Shown: positions 40,887-49,169, counted from the first letter of the stretch. The stretch is 64,000 nucleotides of DNA from Pseudarthrobacter siccitolerans (GCF_001046895.1 NZ_CAQI01000053.1:496001-560000); one strand, 5' to 3'. Translations and numbers: made by a program. The notes: a model not told the origin generated them from the sequence alone.

Positions 40887-41723
40887 TCAGCCCTTCAGGC
40901 CGCCGGAGAAGCCCTGGATGAAGCGCTTTTGGGCGAACAGGAACAGGGCGAGGATGGGGATCATGGACACGATGACAATGGCGAAGATCGAGTTCCACTG
41001 GGAGACCAGGGAGCCGATGTAGTAGTACATGGCCACCGGGAGGGTCTGGTTGGCGGAGCCACCCAGGAAGATCAGCGATGTGAAGAAGTCGTTCCACACG
41101 ATGAGCCCGGCGAAGATGGTGACCGTTCCGGTGGCGGGAGCCATCATGGGGAACACCACCTTGGAGAAGATCTGGGACTTGCTGGCGCCGTCGATGGTGG
41201 CCGCTTCTTCGTAGTCCGTGCCGAGGCCGCGGAAGAAGTTTGCGTAGAGGAAGATCGACAGCGGCAGGAGCATTCCGGTGTAGAGGACGATCAGGCCCCA
41301 TGCGGATCCGGTGAGCCCCAGGGCCCGTGCACCCATGTAGAGCGGGACGGCGCCGAGTTGGCCGGGAAGGATGATGGCCACGAGGAAGAGGTAGTACGCA
41401 CCCTTGCTCCAGCGGCGGGTGCTGCGGGAGATGACGTAGCCGGTGATGGAGCCGAGGGCGATGAGTCCCACGATGCTGCCCGCGGTGATGATGACGCTGT
41501 TGACCAGGCCCATCACCACGTTGGAGTTGCCGGTGGCGGTGAGGACGTCGATGAAGTTGCTGAAGTCCGGGCTTTTGGGCGGAGCCAGGGCTGAGGTGGT
41601 GAACAGCTCGGCGTCCGGCTTCAGGGCAGTTGTCACCAGGAAGTAGAACGGAGTGAGGAAGATCAGGGCGAGCGCCCACAGGCCGATTTCGCGGAGCAGG
41701 GTGAGTTTGGTGTAGCGGAACAT
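40887..41723 (-). CDS. Carbohydrate ABC transporter permease (MalG-like)
   Basis: A 278-residue inner-membrane permease with six hydrophobic helices, starting LTLLREIGLWALALIFLTPF. The cytoplasmic EAA loop, NFFRGLGTDYEEAATIDGAS, is typical of CUT1 sugar importers. It is 3 bases behind the partner permease. No ATPase gene is present in the system, as usual in Actinobacteria where one shared MsiK-type ATPase energises several importers. It should import the glycosides processed by the downstream oxidase and lyases. Confidence 0.93.
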   Translation of the reverse strand: MFRYTKLTLLREIGLWALALIFLTPFYFLVTTALKPDAELFTTSALAPPKSPDFSNFIDVLTATGNSNVVMGLVNSVIITAGSIVGLIALGSITGYVISRSTRRWSKGAYYLFLVAIILPGQLGAVPLYMGARALGLTGSAWGLIVLYTGMLLPLSIFLYANFFRGLGTDYEEAATIDGASKSQIFSKVVFPMMAPATGTVTIFAGLIVWNDFFTSLIFLGGSANQTLPVAMYYYIGSLVSQWNSIFAIVIVSMIPILALFLFAQKRFIQGFSGGLKG

Positions 41724-41726
41724 GGC

Positions 41727-42686
41727 TTAGTCCTCAGGGTTCGAACGCGTCAGCCGCTGCTGGAGTACGGCGAAGATCAGGATGATGGCTGCGAGCACCA
41801 GGGCCAGGGCGGCACCGCCCCCGAAGTTCCCGAGCGCAAACGCCTGCTTGTAGACCTGGGTGGCCAGGGTTTCCGTTGCCCCGGCGGGTCCGCCGCCGGT
41901 GAGCGCCATGATGGGATCGAAGACGCGCAGTCCCTGGACGATTCCCAGCGTGGTGGCGATGGCGACGGCGGGACGGATGGCGGGCAGGGTGACGTTGCGG
42001 AACCGCTGCCAGAGGTTGGCGCCGTCAATGGCCGCTGCCTCCTCCACTTCCGCGGGGACACCGGCCAGGCCGGCCATAAAGATCACCATGGCAAAACCGG
42101 TGGAAGACCAGACCAGCACCACCAGGACGGTCCAGATGGCCCATTGCGGGTCTGCCAGCCACGGCTTGGCCTGGTCGCCGGCGCCTATTGCCGTCAGGAG
42201 GGCATTGAGCGGACCGTCGAAGTCGAAGATGTATTTCCAGATGTAGGCCGTTGCCAGCGGGCTGAGCACCACCGGCATAAAAAACAGGGTCCGGAGGATG
42301 TAGCGCGTCTTGAGGACCCGGTTCAGGCCCAGCGCGATGACCAGCCCGGCGATGTTGCCCAGCAGAACCGAGCCAAAGGCCAGGAAGAGGGTGTTGGAGA
42401 GGGCCCCGACTTTTGTGGGGTCCTTGAAAATGGCCTCAAAGTTGGCCCAGCCCGTGATCTTGAACGCGCCGATGCCCGTCCAGTTGGTGAAGGCGAAGAA
42501 TCCGCCGATCCCGGTTGCCACATAGTGGATGGCGAACACCAGGGCGATCCCGGGCAGGGCCCACCACCAGTGTCCGAATTCCAGGCCGCGGCCCCGGGAG
42601 CGGGCGTTCTGGCCCGCCCCCGGAGTGCGCCTGCCTCGCCGGGGTGCTTCTGCTGCTTCGCTTTTCGGTTGCATCGTCGCAGTCAT
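41727..42686 (-). CDS. Carbohydrate ABC transporter permease (MalF-like)
   Basis: A 319-residue permease with an N-terminal cytoplasmic tail rich in Arg (RRGRRTPGAGQNARSRGRG) and six to seven hydrophobic helices such as WWWALPGIALVFAIHYVATG. The EAA motif reads GVPAEVEEAAAIDGANLWQR. It forms the channel with the product of 40887 and is 52 bases after the binding-protein gene. CUT1 family by pairing and motif; ligand class inferred from the catabolic genes downstream. Confidence 0.93.
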   Translation of the reverse strand: MTATMQPKSEAAEAPRRGRRTPGAGQNARSRGRGLEFGHWWWALPGIALVFAIHYVATGIGGFFAFTNWTGIGAFKITGWANFEAIFKDPTKVGALSNTLFLAFGSVLLGNIAGLVIALGLNRVLKTRYILRTLFFMPVVLSPLATAYIWKYIFDFDGPLNALLTAIGAGDQAKPWLADPQWAIWTVLVVLVWSSTGFAMVIFMAGLAGVPAEVEEAAAIDGANLWQRFRNVTLPAIRPAVAIATTLGIVQGLRVFDPIMALTGGGPAGATETLATQVYKQAFALGNFGGGAALALVLAAIILIFAVLQQRLTRSNPED

Positions 42687-42738
42687 GGTAATCCTTGCTT
42701 GTCCCTTTGAGTGGTCGGAACGTTGATGGTGAAAAACG

Positions 42739-44028
42739 CTACTGGCCCCAGGCGGCGTCCATGGCCTGCAGGACCTGGTCGGGGCTCTTCTGGCCCGTGA
42801 TGATGCCCTGGACCCCCGTGGCCAGCGCGTCGTAGACGGCGGAGTTCGGCCACTGAATGTTCGGCAGCGGGCCGTACTTGCCGTCCTTGATCAGGTCGCC
42901 GACGTTCTTGTACGCGCCGCCGTCGAAGTCGTAGCTGTCGAGTCCGCTGACCGGCAGGGCGCCGTCGATTTCTGCGAACGCCTTGGTCTGCTCCGGTTCG
43001 GCAGCCCAGGCGAGGAACGCCTTGGCGGCGTCCTTGTTCTTGGAGGCGGCGTTAATGGAGAAGGCGTAGTTGGCGCTGGCGTAGACGTAGTCGCTGCCCG
43101 AGCCCTTTTCAGCCGGCAGTGCGCGCACACCGAATTCGGAGCCGGCAGCGGCGGACTGCAGCTGCTTCCAGCTCGTTGCCGGGATGAATCCTGCCAGTGA
43201 CGTACCGCTGGCAAGGCCCTTGGTAATGGCGTCAAAACCGGCACCGGCGGCGCCCTTCTGGAAGCAGCCTGCGTCCTTCAGGGTGTTGACTGCTTCGAGC
43301 GCCGACTTCCAGCCGTCCGAGCCCGCGAACGTGACCTCATTGGCGGCGCGCTTGTCGTTCCACCGGGGGTCTTCCGCGTAGACGCGGGAGGCTGCCAGGG
43401 ACATCGCGGTCAGGCCTGTGTTTGGAGGCGCCGCGCCGGCAAGGGCGAAGAGGGATTTCCCGGACGACTCAAGGGCCTTGCACTGCTGCTCAAGAGCCGC
43501 AAAGTCCGCGGGGAACTCGCCGGCCTCCTTAACCGCGGCCTCGTTCGCGACCAAGGCGGACACCGTAATGGCCGTTGCCTGGCCGAATACCTTGCCCTCC
43601 GGGCCGAAGCTGCTGGCGCTCCCCTCAGGCAGGAGCTCCTTGGCGGAATCGTCCAAGGGCTCCAGGAACCCGGCCTCCGCAAGCGGAAGGATGCTGCGTC
43701 CCTGGCCGCTGCCCGGCGAGGTCACCACAATGTCCGAGGCGTTGCCTGCCTGGAGCTGGGTGCGCAGGGTCTGGTCGTAGGAGTCGTTGGGCTGCGGGTT
43801 GAACGTGACCTTCACGTCCGGGTGCGCCTCCATGTACTTCTCGGCGAGCACCTGGAAGGGGCTTTCGATGGTGTTGGAGGTGGCGAAGGACAGCGAAAAT
43901 TCCTTCGAGCCTCCGGAGGAGGCGTTGCTGCCGGTGGAGGCCGAGCAGCCGGTAAGGACGAGGGCGGCGATGGTGGGGACGGCGAGGGCGCCGGCCTTGA
44001 GGCCTGAATAGCGACGGTGCTGTGTCAT
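42739..44028 (-). CDS. Sugar ABC transporter substrate-binding lipoprotein
   Basis: A 429-residue extracellular solute-binding protein of the family-1 (MalE-like) group. The signal peptide ends in the lipobox LTGC (Cys about residue 28), followed by a Ser/Gly linker. The mature part shows FSLSFATSNTIESPFQVLAE, HPDVKVTFNPQPNDSYDQTL and the C-terminal AVYDALATGVQGIITGQKSP. The ATG at 44028 has AAGG upstream. It is the first gene of the long leftward operon and is divergent from a LysR gene; two ACATAAGT motifs lie 87-117 bases upstream. It defines which glycoside enters the pathway. Confidence 0.94.
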   Translation of the reverse strand: MTQHRRYSGLKAGALAVPTIAALVLTGCSASTGSNASSGGSKEFSLSFATSNTIESPFQVLAEKYMEAHPDVKVTFNPQPNDSYDQTLRTQLQAGNASDIVVTSPGSGQGRSILPLAEAGFLEPLDDSAKELLPEGSASSFGPEGKVFGQATAITVSALVANEAAVKEAGEFPADFAALEQQCKALESSGKSLFALAGAAPPNTGLTAMSLAASRVYAEDPRWNDKRAANEVTFAGSDGWKSALEAVNTLKDAGCFQKGAAGAGFDAITKGLASGTSLAGFIPATSWKQLQSAAAGSEFGVRALPAEKGSGSDYVYASANYAFSINAASKNKDAAKAFLAWAAEPEQTKAFAEIDGALPVSGLDSYDFDGGAYKNVGDLIKDGKYGPLPNIQWPNSAVYDALATGVQGIITGQKSPDQVLQAMDAAWGQ

Positions 44029-44114
44029 GTCCAGCCTTTCTGACTTCGTTGTCGAAATATCCGGGAGCCGTGACCCCGGTCACTCATCAGTATGCAGGAG
44101 ATGTGCAGAAAAAG

Positions 44115-44145
44115 CACATAAGTATTGCGGATGCCAGACATAAGT
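44115..44145 (-). promoter_or_regulatory. Two ACATAAGT motifs upstream of the ABC-importer operon
   Basis: CACATAAGT at 44115-44123 and GACATAAGT at 44137-44145, direct repeats 22 bases (two helical turns) apart, in the region shared by the binding-protein gene and the divergent LysR gene. Same core as at 31248 and 38435. Confidence 0.6.
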
Positions 44146-44266
44146 TTCACGGGGGTCTGCGGAAGCCTGCCCTATGCATCGGAAGATGTGATGCACCGCA
44201 CCTGCTCTATTGATGCCGCTGATACACTGGCGGGACGAAAGTTCACCGTTGAAAGATCGACGTGCC

Positions 44267-45223
44267 GTGACGAATAATGTCCTGCTTTCCCGGCTCGACC
44301 TCAACCTCCTGATCTCGCTGGATGCCCTCATCACCGAGCGGAGCGTGACGAGGGCGGCCGAGCGGCTTCATCTCAGCCAGCCGGCGCTGAGCGCTTCGCT
44401 GGCGCGGCTCCGCTCCCACTTTGGGGATCCCATCCTGGCCCGCCGCGGCAATGCCTATGAACTCACACCCTTCGCCCTGCGGTTGGCTGAGCACACCACC
44501 ACGGCGCTGGAGGCGGCCCGGCGCGTCTTCGAGAGCCAGGCCACGTGGGAGCCAGCGGAATCGGAACGCGAGTTCTCCATCTACGGCTCCGACTACGGAT
44601 TTACCACCGTTGGCCGCGTGGTTTCCGAGCTTGCTGCCGAGCGTGCGCCGGGCGTCCGGTTCCGGTTCATGCTGCACAACCCGATGGTGGTGGAAGATGC
44701 AGCCAACCGCCTCCGTTCAGTGGACGGCATGGTGATCCCGCACGGGTTCCTTTCCGGCCTCCCCTACCTGGACCTGTGGCGGGACGGCTGGGTGGCGGTC
44801 GTTTCCACGTCCAACGCCGCCGTCGGCGAAAAAATCACCATGGAAAACATTGCCCAACTTCCGTGGGTGATGACGTACCAGACCCGGTCCGCGTCAACCT
44901 CGGCGGAACGGCAGATCATGCAGCTCGGTGTTGAGCCGCGCGTGGACGTGGTGGTGGAGAGCTTCCAGTCCTTGCCGCATTTTGTGGTGGGAACAAACCG
45001 GATCGCGCTCATCCAGGCGGCGCTGATACCGTTCGCGCTCCGCGTGGGCGGTGTGCGCGTCCTCCCCCTCCCCTTCGATGCCACGCCGCTGGTGAACGCC
45101 CTGTGGTGGCATCCGGTGCACAACCGCGATTCGGAGCACGAGTGGATGCGGGGCCTGTTCAAGGAGGCTGCCGATATCGTCTCAGCCGCAGCCGCCAAGG
45201 ACGCTCCTCAAGCCTCGGCTTAG
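44267..45223 (+). CDS. LysR family transcriptional regulator (glycoside island)
   Basis: A 318-residue LysR protein. The winged helix is at residues ~7-66 (LDLNLLISLDALITERSVTR, then LSQPALSASLARLRSHFGDP), followed by the effector domain. The GTG at 44267 is chosen because it gives the normal short family N terminus (VTNNVLLSRLDLNLL); upstream in-frame starts near 44210 add 19 unlikely residues. Like the LysR at 21921 it belongs to the NodD/LinR-like group often linked to aromatic degradation. It is divergent from the importer operon and probably regulates it. It is convergent with the fused deglycosidase gene, with a terminator between. Confidence 0.88.
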   Translation: MTNNVLLSRLDLNLLISLDALITERSVTRAAERLHLSQPALSASLARLRSHFGDPILARRGNAYELTPFALRLAEHTTTALEAARRVFESQATWEPAESEREFSIYGSDYGFTTVGRVVSELAAERAPGVRFRFMLHNPMVVEDAANRLRSVDGMVIPHGFLSGLPYLDLWRDGWVAVVSTSNAAVGEKITMENIAQLPWVMTYQTRSASTSAERQIMQLGVEPRVDVVVESFQSLPHFVVGTNRIALIQAALIPFALRVGGVRVLPLPFDATPLVNALWWHPVHNRDSEHEWMRGLFKEAADIVSAAAAKDAPQASA

Positions 45224-45257
45224 CGGCCGCAGTTAAGAGCCCCCGGCGGCTTAAAAG

Positions 45258-45295
45258 CCACAGTGCCCGGCCGGATGAACGGACGGGCACTGTGG
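45258..45295. terminator. Bidirectional terminator hairpin
   Basis: A perfect 12-bp inverted repeat, CCACAGTGCCCG against CGGGCACTGTGG, with a 14-base loop, preceded by TTAAAAG. It lies between the convergent LysR gene and the fused lyase gene. Confidence 0.85.
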
Positions 45296-45312
45296 ATGCG
45301 CAACGCCGGGAA

Positions 45313-46791
45313 TCAGGCTGACGCCAGCGCTGACCGCATGCTCTTGCGGATGAGGTCGTGCTGCTTGCGGACCAGCAGCAGGGGATCCACCTCGCCAAGC
45401 TCGGCGAAGGCGTGGCCCTCCCATTCGCTGGACCAGTAGCCCCGGTAGCCGCCCTCAACGAACACGCGGACGAGTTCCGGATAGTCGATGGCGGGTTCGT
45501 TGCCGTGGTCGTCAATGTCGTAGAACTTTGCGTGGACGTGCATGATCTGGGGCATGATGTCCGCCCACTCTTTCGGGCTGACATGGCCGTGCATGTTGAA
45601 GGCCAGGTGCGCGAAGGAACCAAGGCGGGCAGGATCGAAATCCCGTGCCCGCAGGTAGCCGATGAACTCCTCCTGGCGCGCCCGCATCGGGGCATCGGTG
45701 GCCCAGATGGCCTGCAGCTTTTGGACTGCGTCGTCGTCGAGCCCGGCACGGCGGACGGCCCGCAGGAGCGTGGGAGACATGCTGTGCATGGTGGAGGAGA
45801 AGTCCGCCACAAAGCCCAGCAGCGGTGAATCGAGCTCCGCGTACACGTCGCGCACCTTCATGATCTCCGGGGAGTTGGGACCCAGTGGTGCGTGGATCTC
45901 GTAGGCAAGCTTGAGCTCCAGGTCCTCGGCGAGCGGCAGCAGCCGCCGCAGCAGGTCCGGTTTGGCGCTCTGGATACGGACCAGCGGGAACCCGAGCTTC
46001 TTGGCCCCGTGGAAGAGCGTCTGTGTGAAGTCATATTCCTCGTCGGGTGTCATATCCCGGTCGCGGCGCCGGCCCATGTCCAGGTTGGCACCGAAGGAGC
46101 TGGCGGTGAAACCGTGCTTGTCGAAGGCCTGCTGCCAGGAACGGGCAAAGTCATCCGAGACGTGCGGATACGTTGGCAGGACCTGGGAGGCCACGATCTC
46201 GATGCCGGGGCCGATGCCCAGCTCCGCCACGCGGTTCAGAAGGCCGTCAAAGTCGTACCAGCCGGCCCGGAACTCTGCGCTGGCCGAATAGAGGGTGAGC
46301 CCGAGCGAGAACGGATCGTCCTCGGCCTTTGGCGGAGGCGGGGTGACCGTCGTCGTCAGTTCAGGAGCCGCAGCGGCCCTGTCCGTGACAGTCAGCTCGA
46401 GCGTCTGGTTCACGAAGTTGGGGACGTACATCCCGGGGCCGCCGTCCTGGCCCGGGGCGATCTGCATGTAAGGCAGGCGCAGCTCCCCGATGAGCTGGAC
46501 GGTGTGCTTTCCGCCCAGGGCCACAGGAGTGTCCCGCCTGGCGACCAGCAGGGGGTGCTCCTGCAGGTACCAGAGGGTTTCGCTCTGGGCCGGGAGGTCG
46601 GCGAGCGCGTAGCGGACGCCGCCAAGTTCCAGGGCCAGGTCCTCGGCAGGAACTTCCTGCCCGTCGACGGTGAGCCGCAGGCTGGAGACCGAGGAGAGCC
46701 ACAGGCTCCGGTACCACGGCAGGGTCAGGGCCAGGGCCAGGCCGTCCGGGTGGGCGCGGAGGCTTGAATCGTCGAGAAGTCCGTTTGGCAT
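45313..46791 (-). CDS. Beta-alpha fused C-glycoside deglycosidase-like protein, fusion 1
   Basis: A 492-residue single chain uniting two parts that are separate proteins elsewhere in the window. Residues ~1-140 are a beta-subunit domain (LTLPWYRSLWLSSVSSLRLT, ETLWYLQEHPLL, LPYMQIAPG). A proline-rich linker follows (about 155-175, TTTVTPPPPKAED). Residues ~180-492 are the alpha TIM barrel (FSLGLTLYSASAEFRAGWYD) with metal-site segments LAYEIHAPLGP, LGFVADFSSTM, MHVHAKFYDID and WSSEWEGHAF. Its halves are closest to the proteins at 34606 and 35792, so it reads as a fusion of that pair. The ATG at 46791 has AAAGAGAA upstream. It is the last gene of the leftward run. The activity (lyase on 3-keto glycosides) is inferred. 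Confidence 0.87.
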   Translation of the reverse strand: MPNGLLDDSSLRAHPDGLALALTLPWYRSLWLSSVSSLRLTVDGQEVPAEDLALELGGVRYALADLPAQSETLWYLQEHPLLVARRDTPVALGGKHTVQLIGELRLPYMQIAPGQDGGPGMYVPNFVNQTLELTVTDRAAAAPELTTTVTPPPPKAEDDPFSLGLTLYSASAEFRAGWYDFDGLLNRVAELGIGPGIEIVASQVLPTYPHVSDDFARSWQQAFDKHGFTASSFGANLDMGRRRDRDMTPDEEYDFTQTLFHGAKKLGFPLVRIQSAKPDLLRRLLPLAEDLELKLAYEIHAPLGPNSPEIMKVRDVYAELDSPLLGFVADFSSTMHSMSPTLLRAVRRAGLDDDAVQKLQAIWATDAPMRARQEEFIGYLRARDFDPARLGSFAHLAFNMHGHVSPKEWADIMPQIMHVHAKFYDIDDHGNEPAIDYPELVRVFVEGGYRGYWSSEWEGHAFAELGEVDPLLLVRKQHDLIRKSMRSALASA

Positions 46792-46823
46792 TGTCTGTTC
46801 TCTTTGCTGGGAGGCGGGAAGGG

Positions 46824-48116
46824 TCAGGGAAGTTCGGCGGCGATACGGCGGATCAGGGCATGCTGGCGGCGTACCTGCTCGATGGCCCGCCACGGTGTGC
46901 GCTCACCCTCGTATTCGCTGGAGAGGTAGCCGGTGTAGCCCGCGTCTTTGAGCGCCTTGAGTACGGGGAGCCAGGGAATCTGCTGGTCCTCGAGTTGGTC
47001 GTTGATGTCGTGGAACTTCGCCTGGACGAACACCACATACTGGGCAATTGCTGCGAAATCGGCCGGGTCGACGCCGATGCCGTCCAGGAACGCGGGCCTG
47101 GTTTCGCGGGTCTCGCCGTCGCGCAGCGGGATGGGCCGGTCCTGGAAGATTCCGGTATCGATAAGCAGGCCGAAGTTCTTGGTTCCGGTCCGTTCGATGA
47201 GGCTGATGTAGTCCTCGACAACTGGGTGCTTGATGGGCGTGGGCGAATGGATCTCGGGGCAGATGGTGATCCCCAGTTCGTGGGCGAGGTCCAGGGAACG
47301 CTCCACCGATTCGGTCCAGATGGGGTCCGGAACCAGGTCGCTGGACACCACGCCGATCTTGGGCCGCACAAAGCCGAAGCCGAGCCGGTGGGCCAGGCGC
47401 AGGTCGCGCTGCAGCGCCTCTGCACCCTCGGCAGCCGTCATGCTCCGGCCCGGGTGCAGCCGGGTATCGATCCAGGACCCGTAGTTCGTGGGCTCCAGGG
47501 AGTACTTCTCGAGCAGGCTGTACCAGGTGTCGATCCACGCGGAAGCAGGTTCGGGGTAGCCGGGGACGTGGCCCTCGCCGAGGATCTCGACGCCGGTGGC
47601 GCCGACGTCCGCGATGGAGGCCAACGCAGTCTCCAGGTCCATGACCGTGCCGTAGTCGCCCATGTAACTGTAGAGGGAAACGCCGTAACGGAAGGTGCCT
47701 GCACCACCCTCCGGGGCCAGCGTCACCGCGCGGCTGGCGCGGTGGACGGTGGGCTGGTGCTCCACAGGAATATAGGACATGCGCAGCCGCAGTTCGATGG
47801 TGAGCTCATGGACGCCCCGCGGCAGGCCGCCGTCGAACGGAACGGTGACCACCGCAGCTTCCTCGAGGGGCCAGCGCACGCCGTCGCTTTCCCAGAGCTG
47901 CTGCAGCGTGTAGGTCCGCCCGCCGAAGGTCCACAGCGGAACGGCAGGACCGACGTCGACGATGTTGCCCACACGGACCGCAATGCCGTCGATCAGCGAC
48001 GCGGCCATGCCGCGGTAGGAAGGCATCCGGACGCGGAACTGGAAGCCGGTCACACGCCCGCCCTCGGTGAAGTTGCGGAAGCCGACGGACTGGATGAGGT
48101 CTCTTTCGAGAAGCAT
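46824..48116 (-). CDS. Beta-alpha fused C-glycoside deglycosidase-like protein, fusion 2 (divergent)
   Basis: A 430-residue single chain with a beta-subunit domain at residues ~1-135 (FQFRVRMPSYRGMAASLIDG, WTFGGRTYTLQQLWES, LTIELRLRMSYI) joined by a short linker to a TIM barrel from about 142 (FRYGVSLYSYMGDYGTVMDL). Metal-site segments are ICPEIHSPTP, FGLLIDTGIF, VVFVQAKFHDIN and LSSEYEGERT; the metal-ligand His is Gln here, as in hydroxypyruvate isomerase. It differs strongly from fusion 1, so it is an independent or old fusion. It lies 32 bases upstream of fusion 1 in the same transcript. A large dyad and CACCTAAGT repeats lie upstream (48133-48200). Confidence 0.83.
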   Translation of the reverse strand: MLLERDLIQSVGFRNFTEGGRVTGFQFRVRMPSYRGMAASLIDGIAVRVGNIVDVGPAVPLWTFGGRTYTLQQLWESDGVRWPLEEAAVVTVPFDGGLPRGVHELTIELRLRMSYIPVEHQPTVHRASRAVTLAPEGGAGTFRYGVSLYSYMGDYGTVMDLETALASIADVGATGVEILGEGHVPGYPEPASAWIDTWYSLLEKYSLEPTNYGSWIDTRLHPGRSMTAAEGAEALQRDLRLAHRLGFGFVRPKIGVVSSDLVPDPIWTESVERSLDLAHELGITICPEIHSPTPIKHPVVEDYISLIERTGTKNFGLLIDTGIFQDRPIPLRDGETRETRPAFLDGIGVDPADFAAIAQYVVFVQAKFHDINDQLEDQQIPWLPVLKALKDAGYTGYLSSEYEGERTPWRAIEQVRRQHALIRRIAAELP

Positions 48117-48132
48117 CGTTGCTCACTCTCTC

Positions 48133-48200
48133 TAGGTGCGAAACCAGACTAACAGCATTCTGTCGGTTTCACACCTAAGTTTGTGAGAATCACACCTAAC
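48133..48200 (-). promoter_or_regulatory. Dyad and CACCTAA repeats upstream of the fused lyase genes
   Basis: TAGGTGCGAAACC (48133-48145) and GGTTTCACACCTA (48165-48177) form a 13-bp dyad with one mismatch and 19-base spacer. CACCTAAGT at 48172-48180 and CACCTAAC at 48193-48200 are direct repeats 21 bases apart, the second overlapping the stop codon of the upstream kinase. The arrangement suggests an operator-controlled internal promoter for the two lyase genes. Confidence 0.55.
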
Positions 48201-49143
48201 CCTCGGTGGAAGACCCGTTCAGCTCGGCGCGCGTGGGCGGGTTGGCGCCAGGACGCGAAACGGTCACCGCGGCGGCCCGGGCAGCATGGGCCAGCAGCTC
48301 ACCCAACCCCTCGGCCGGGAGTTCGCGCAGGTCCTTGCGGTTCTGGGCGCCGTCGAGGCCGCGGTCCACCAGGCCGGACAGCAGTGCTGCCATAAAGGAG
48401 TCGCCCGCGCCCACCGTGTCTGCCACCTCAACCCTGGGCGCCTGGACCTGCGCCTCGCCGGCCCGGGTTATCCCCCACGGCCCGTCCGCGCCGCGGGTGA
48501 CCACCACCATGGCCGGTCCCTCGTTGCCGCCCAGGTTCAGCCAGCGGCGGGCGGCGTCCAGCACATCCGTGTCCGGGTAGAGCCAGGCGAGGTCTTCGTC
48601 GGAAGCCTTCACCACGTCAGCGAGTGAGACGAATTTTTCCGTGTGGCGGCGCGCATAGTCCACGTCGGTGATGATGCTGGGCCGGCAGTTGGGGTCGAAG
48701 CTGATGGTGGCCCGCGGGTGGGCGTATTCGACGGCGGCCAGCACGTCCGTGGCGCCGGGCGCGAGCATCGTGGCGATGGAGCCGGTGTGCAGGAGGGTGG
48801 TGCCCTGCAGCATAAAGGCCAGGCGGTCGGCGATGCCGGGAAGCTGCCAGGTGAGGTCGAACGTGTAGGTGGCGGCGCCGTCGTCGTCAATCAGGGCGGT
48901 GGCCACGCTGGTAGGAAGATCGTCCGGGCCCAGCGGAAGCATCACAGAGCTGGAGCGCAGGTGCGCGGCGACGGAATCGCCGTACGCGTCCCGGCCATAG
49001 CGGCCGATGAACTGCACCGGGTGGTCCAGCCGGGCCAGGCCCACCGCGACATTGAGCGGACTGCCGCCCACGTGCGCCTCGATCCCGGAGGCGCGCTGGA
49101 CAACGTCAACAAGGCCTTCACCAATAACTGTGAGCATGCCCAT
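48196..49143 (-). CDS. PfkB family carbohydrate kinase, fructokinase-like
   Basis: A 315-residue sugar kinase of the ribokinase/PfkB group. It begins MLTVIGEGLVDVVQ, with the glycine-rich VGGSPLNVAVGLARL and the catalytic signature VADTVGAGDSFMAALLSGL (Asp base). Two ATG codons, 49143 and 49137, are both possible starts. It closes the hexuronate gene run just before the fused lyase genes. Substrate could be fructose, a keto sugar or 2-keto-3-deoxygluconate; since a clearer KDG kinase is encoded at 51267, a hexose released by the deglycosylation route is plausible (inference). Confidence 0.88.
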   Translation of the reverse strand: MGMLTVIGEGLVDVVQRASGIEAHVGGSPLNVAVGLARLDHPVQFIGRYGRDAYGDSVAAHLRSSSVMLPLGPDDLPTSVATALIDDDGAATYTFDLTWQLPGIADRLAFMLQGTTLLHTGSIATMLAPGATDVLAAVEYAHPRATISFDPNCRPSIITDVDYARRHTEKFVSLADVVKASDEDLAWLYPDTDVLDAARRWLNLGGNEGPAMVVVTRGADGPWGITRAGEAQVQAPRVEVADTVGAGDSFMAALLSGLVDRGLDGAQNRKDLRELPAEGLGELLAHAARAAAVTVSRPGANPPTRAELNGSSTEG

Positions 49144-49169
49144 ACTCTGCCAGAGGAGCGGCGCCGGCA

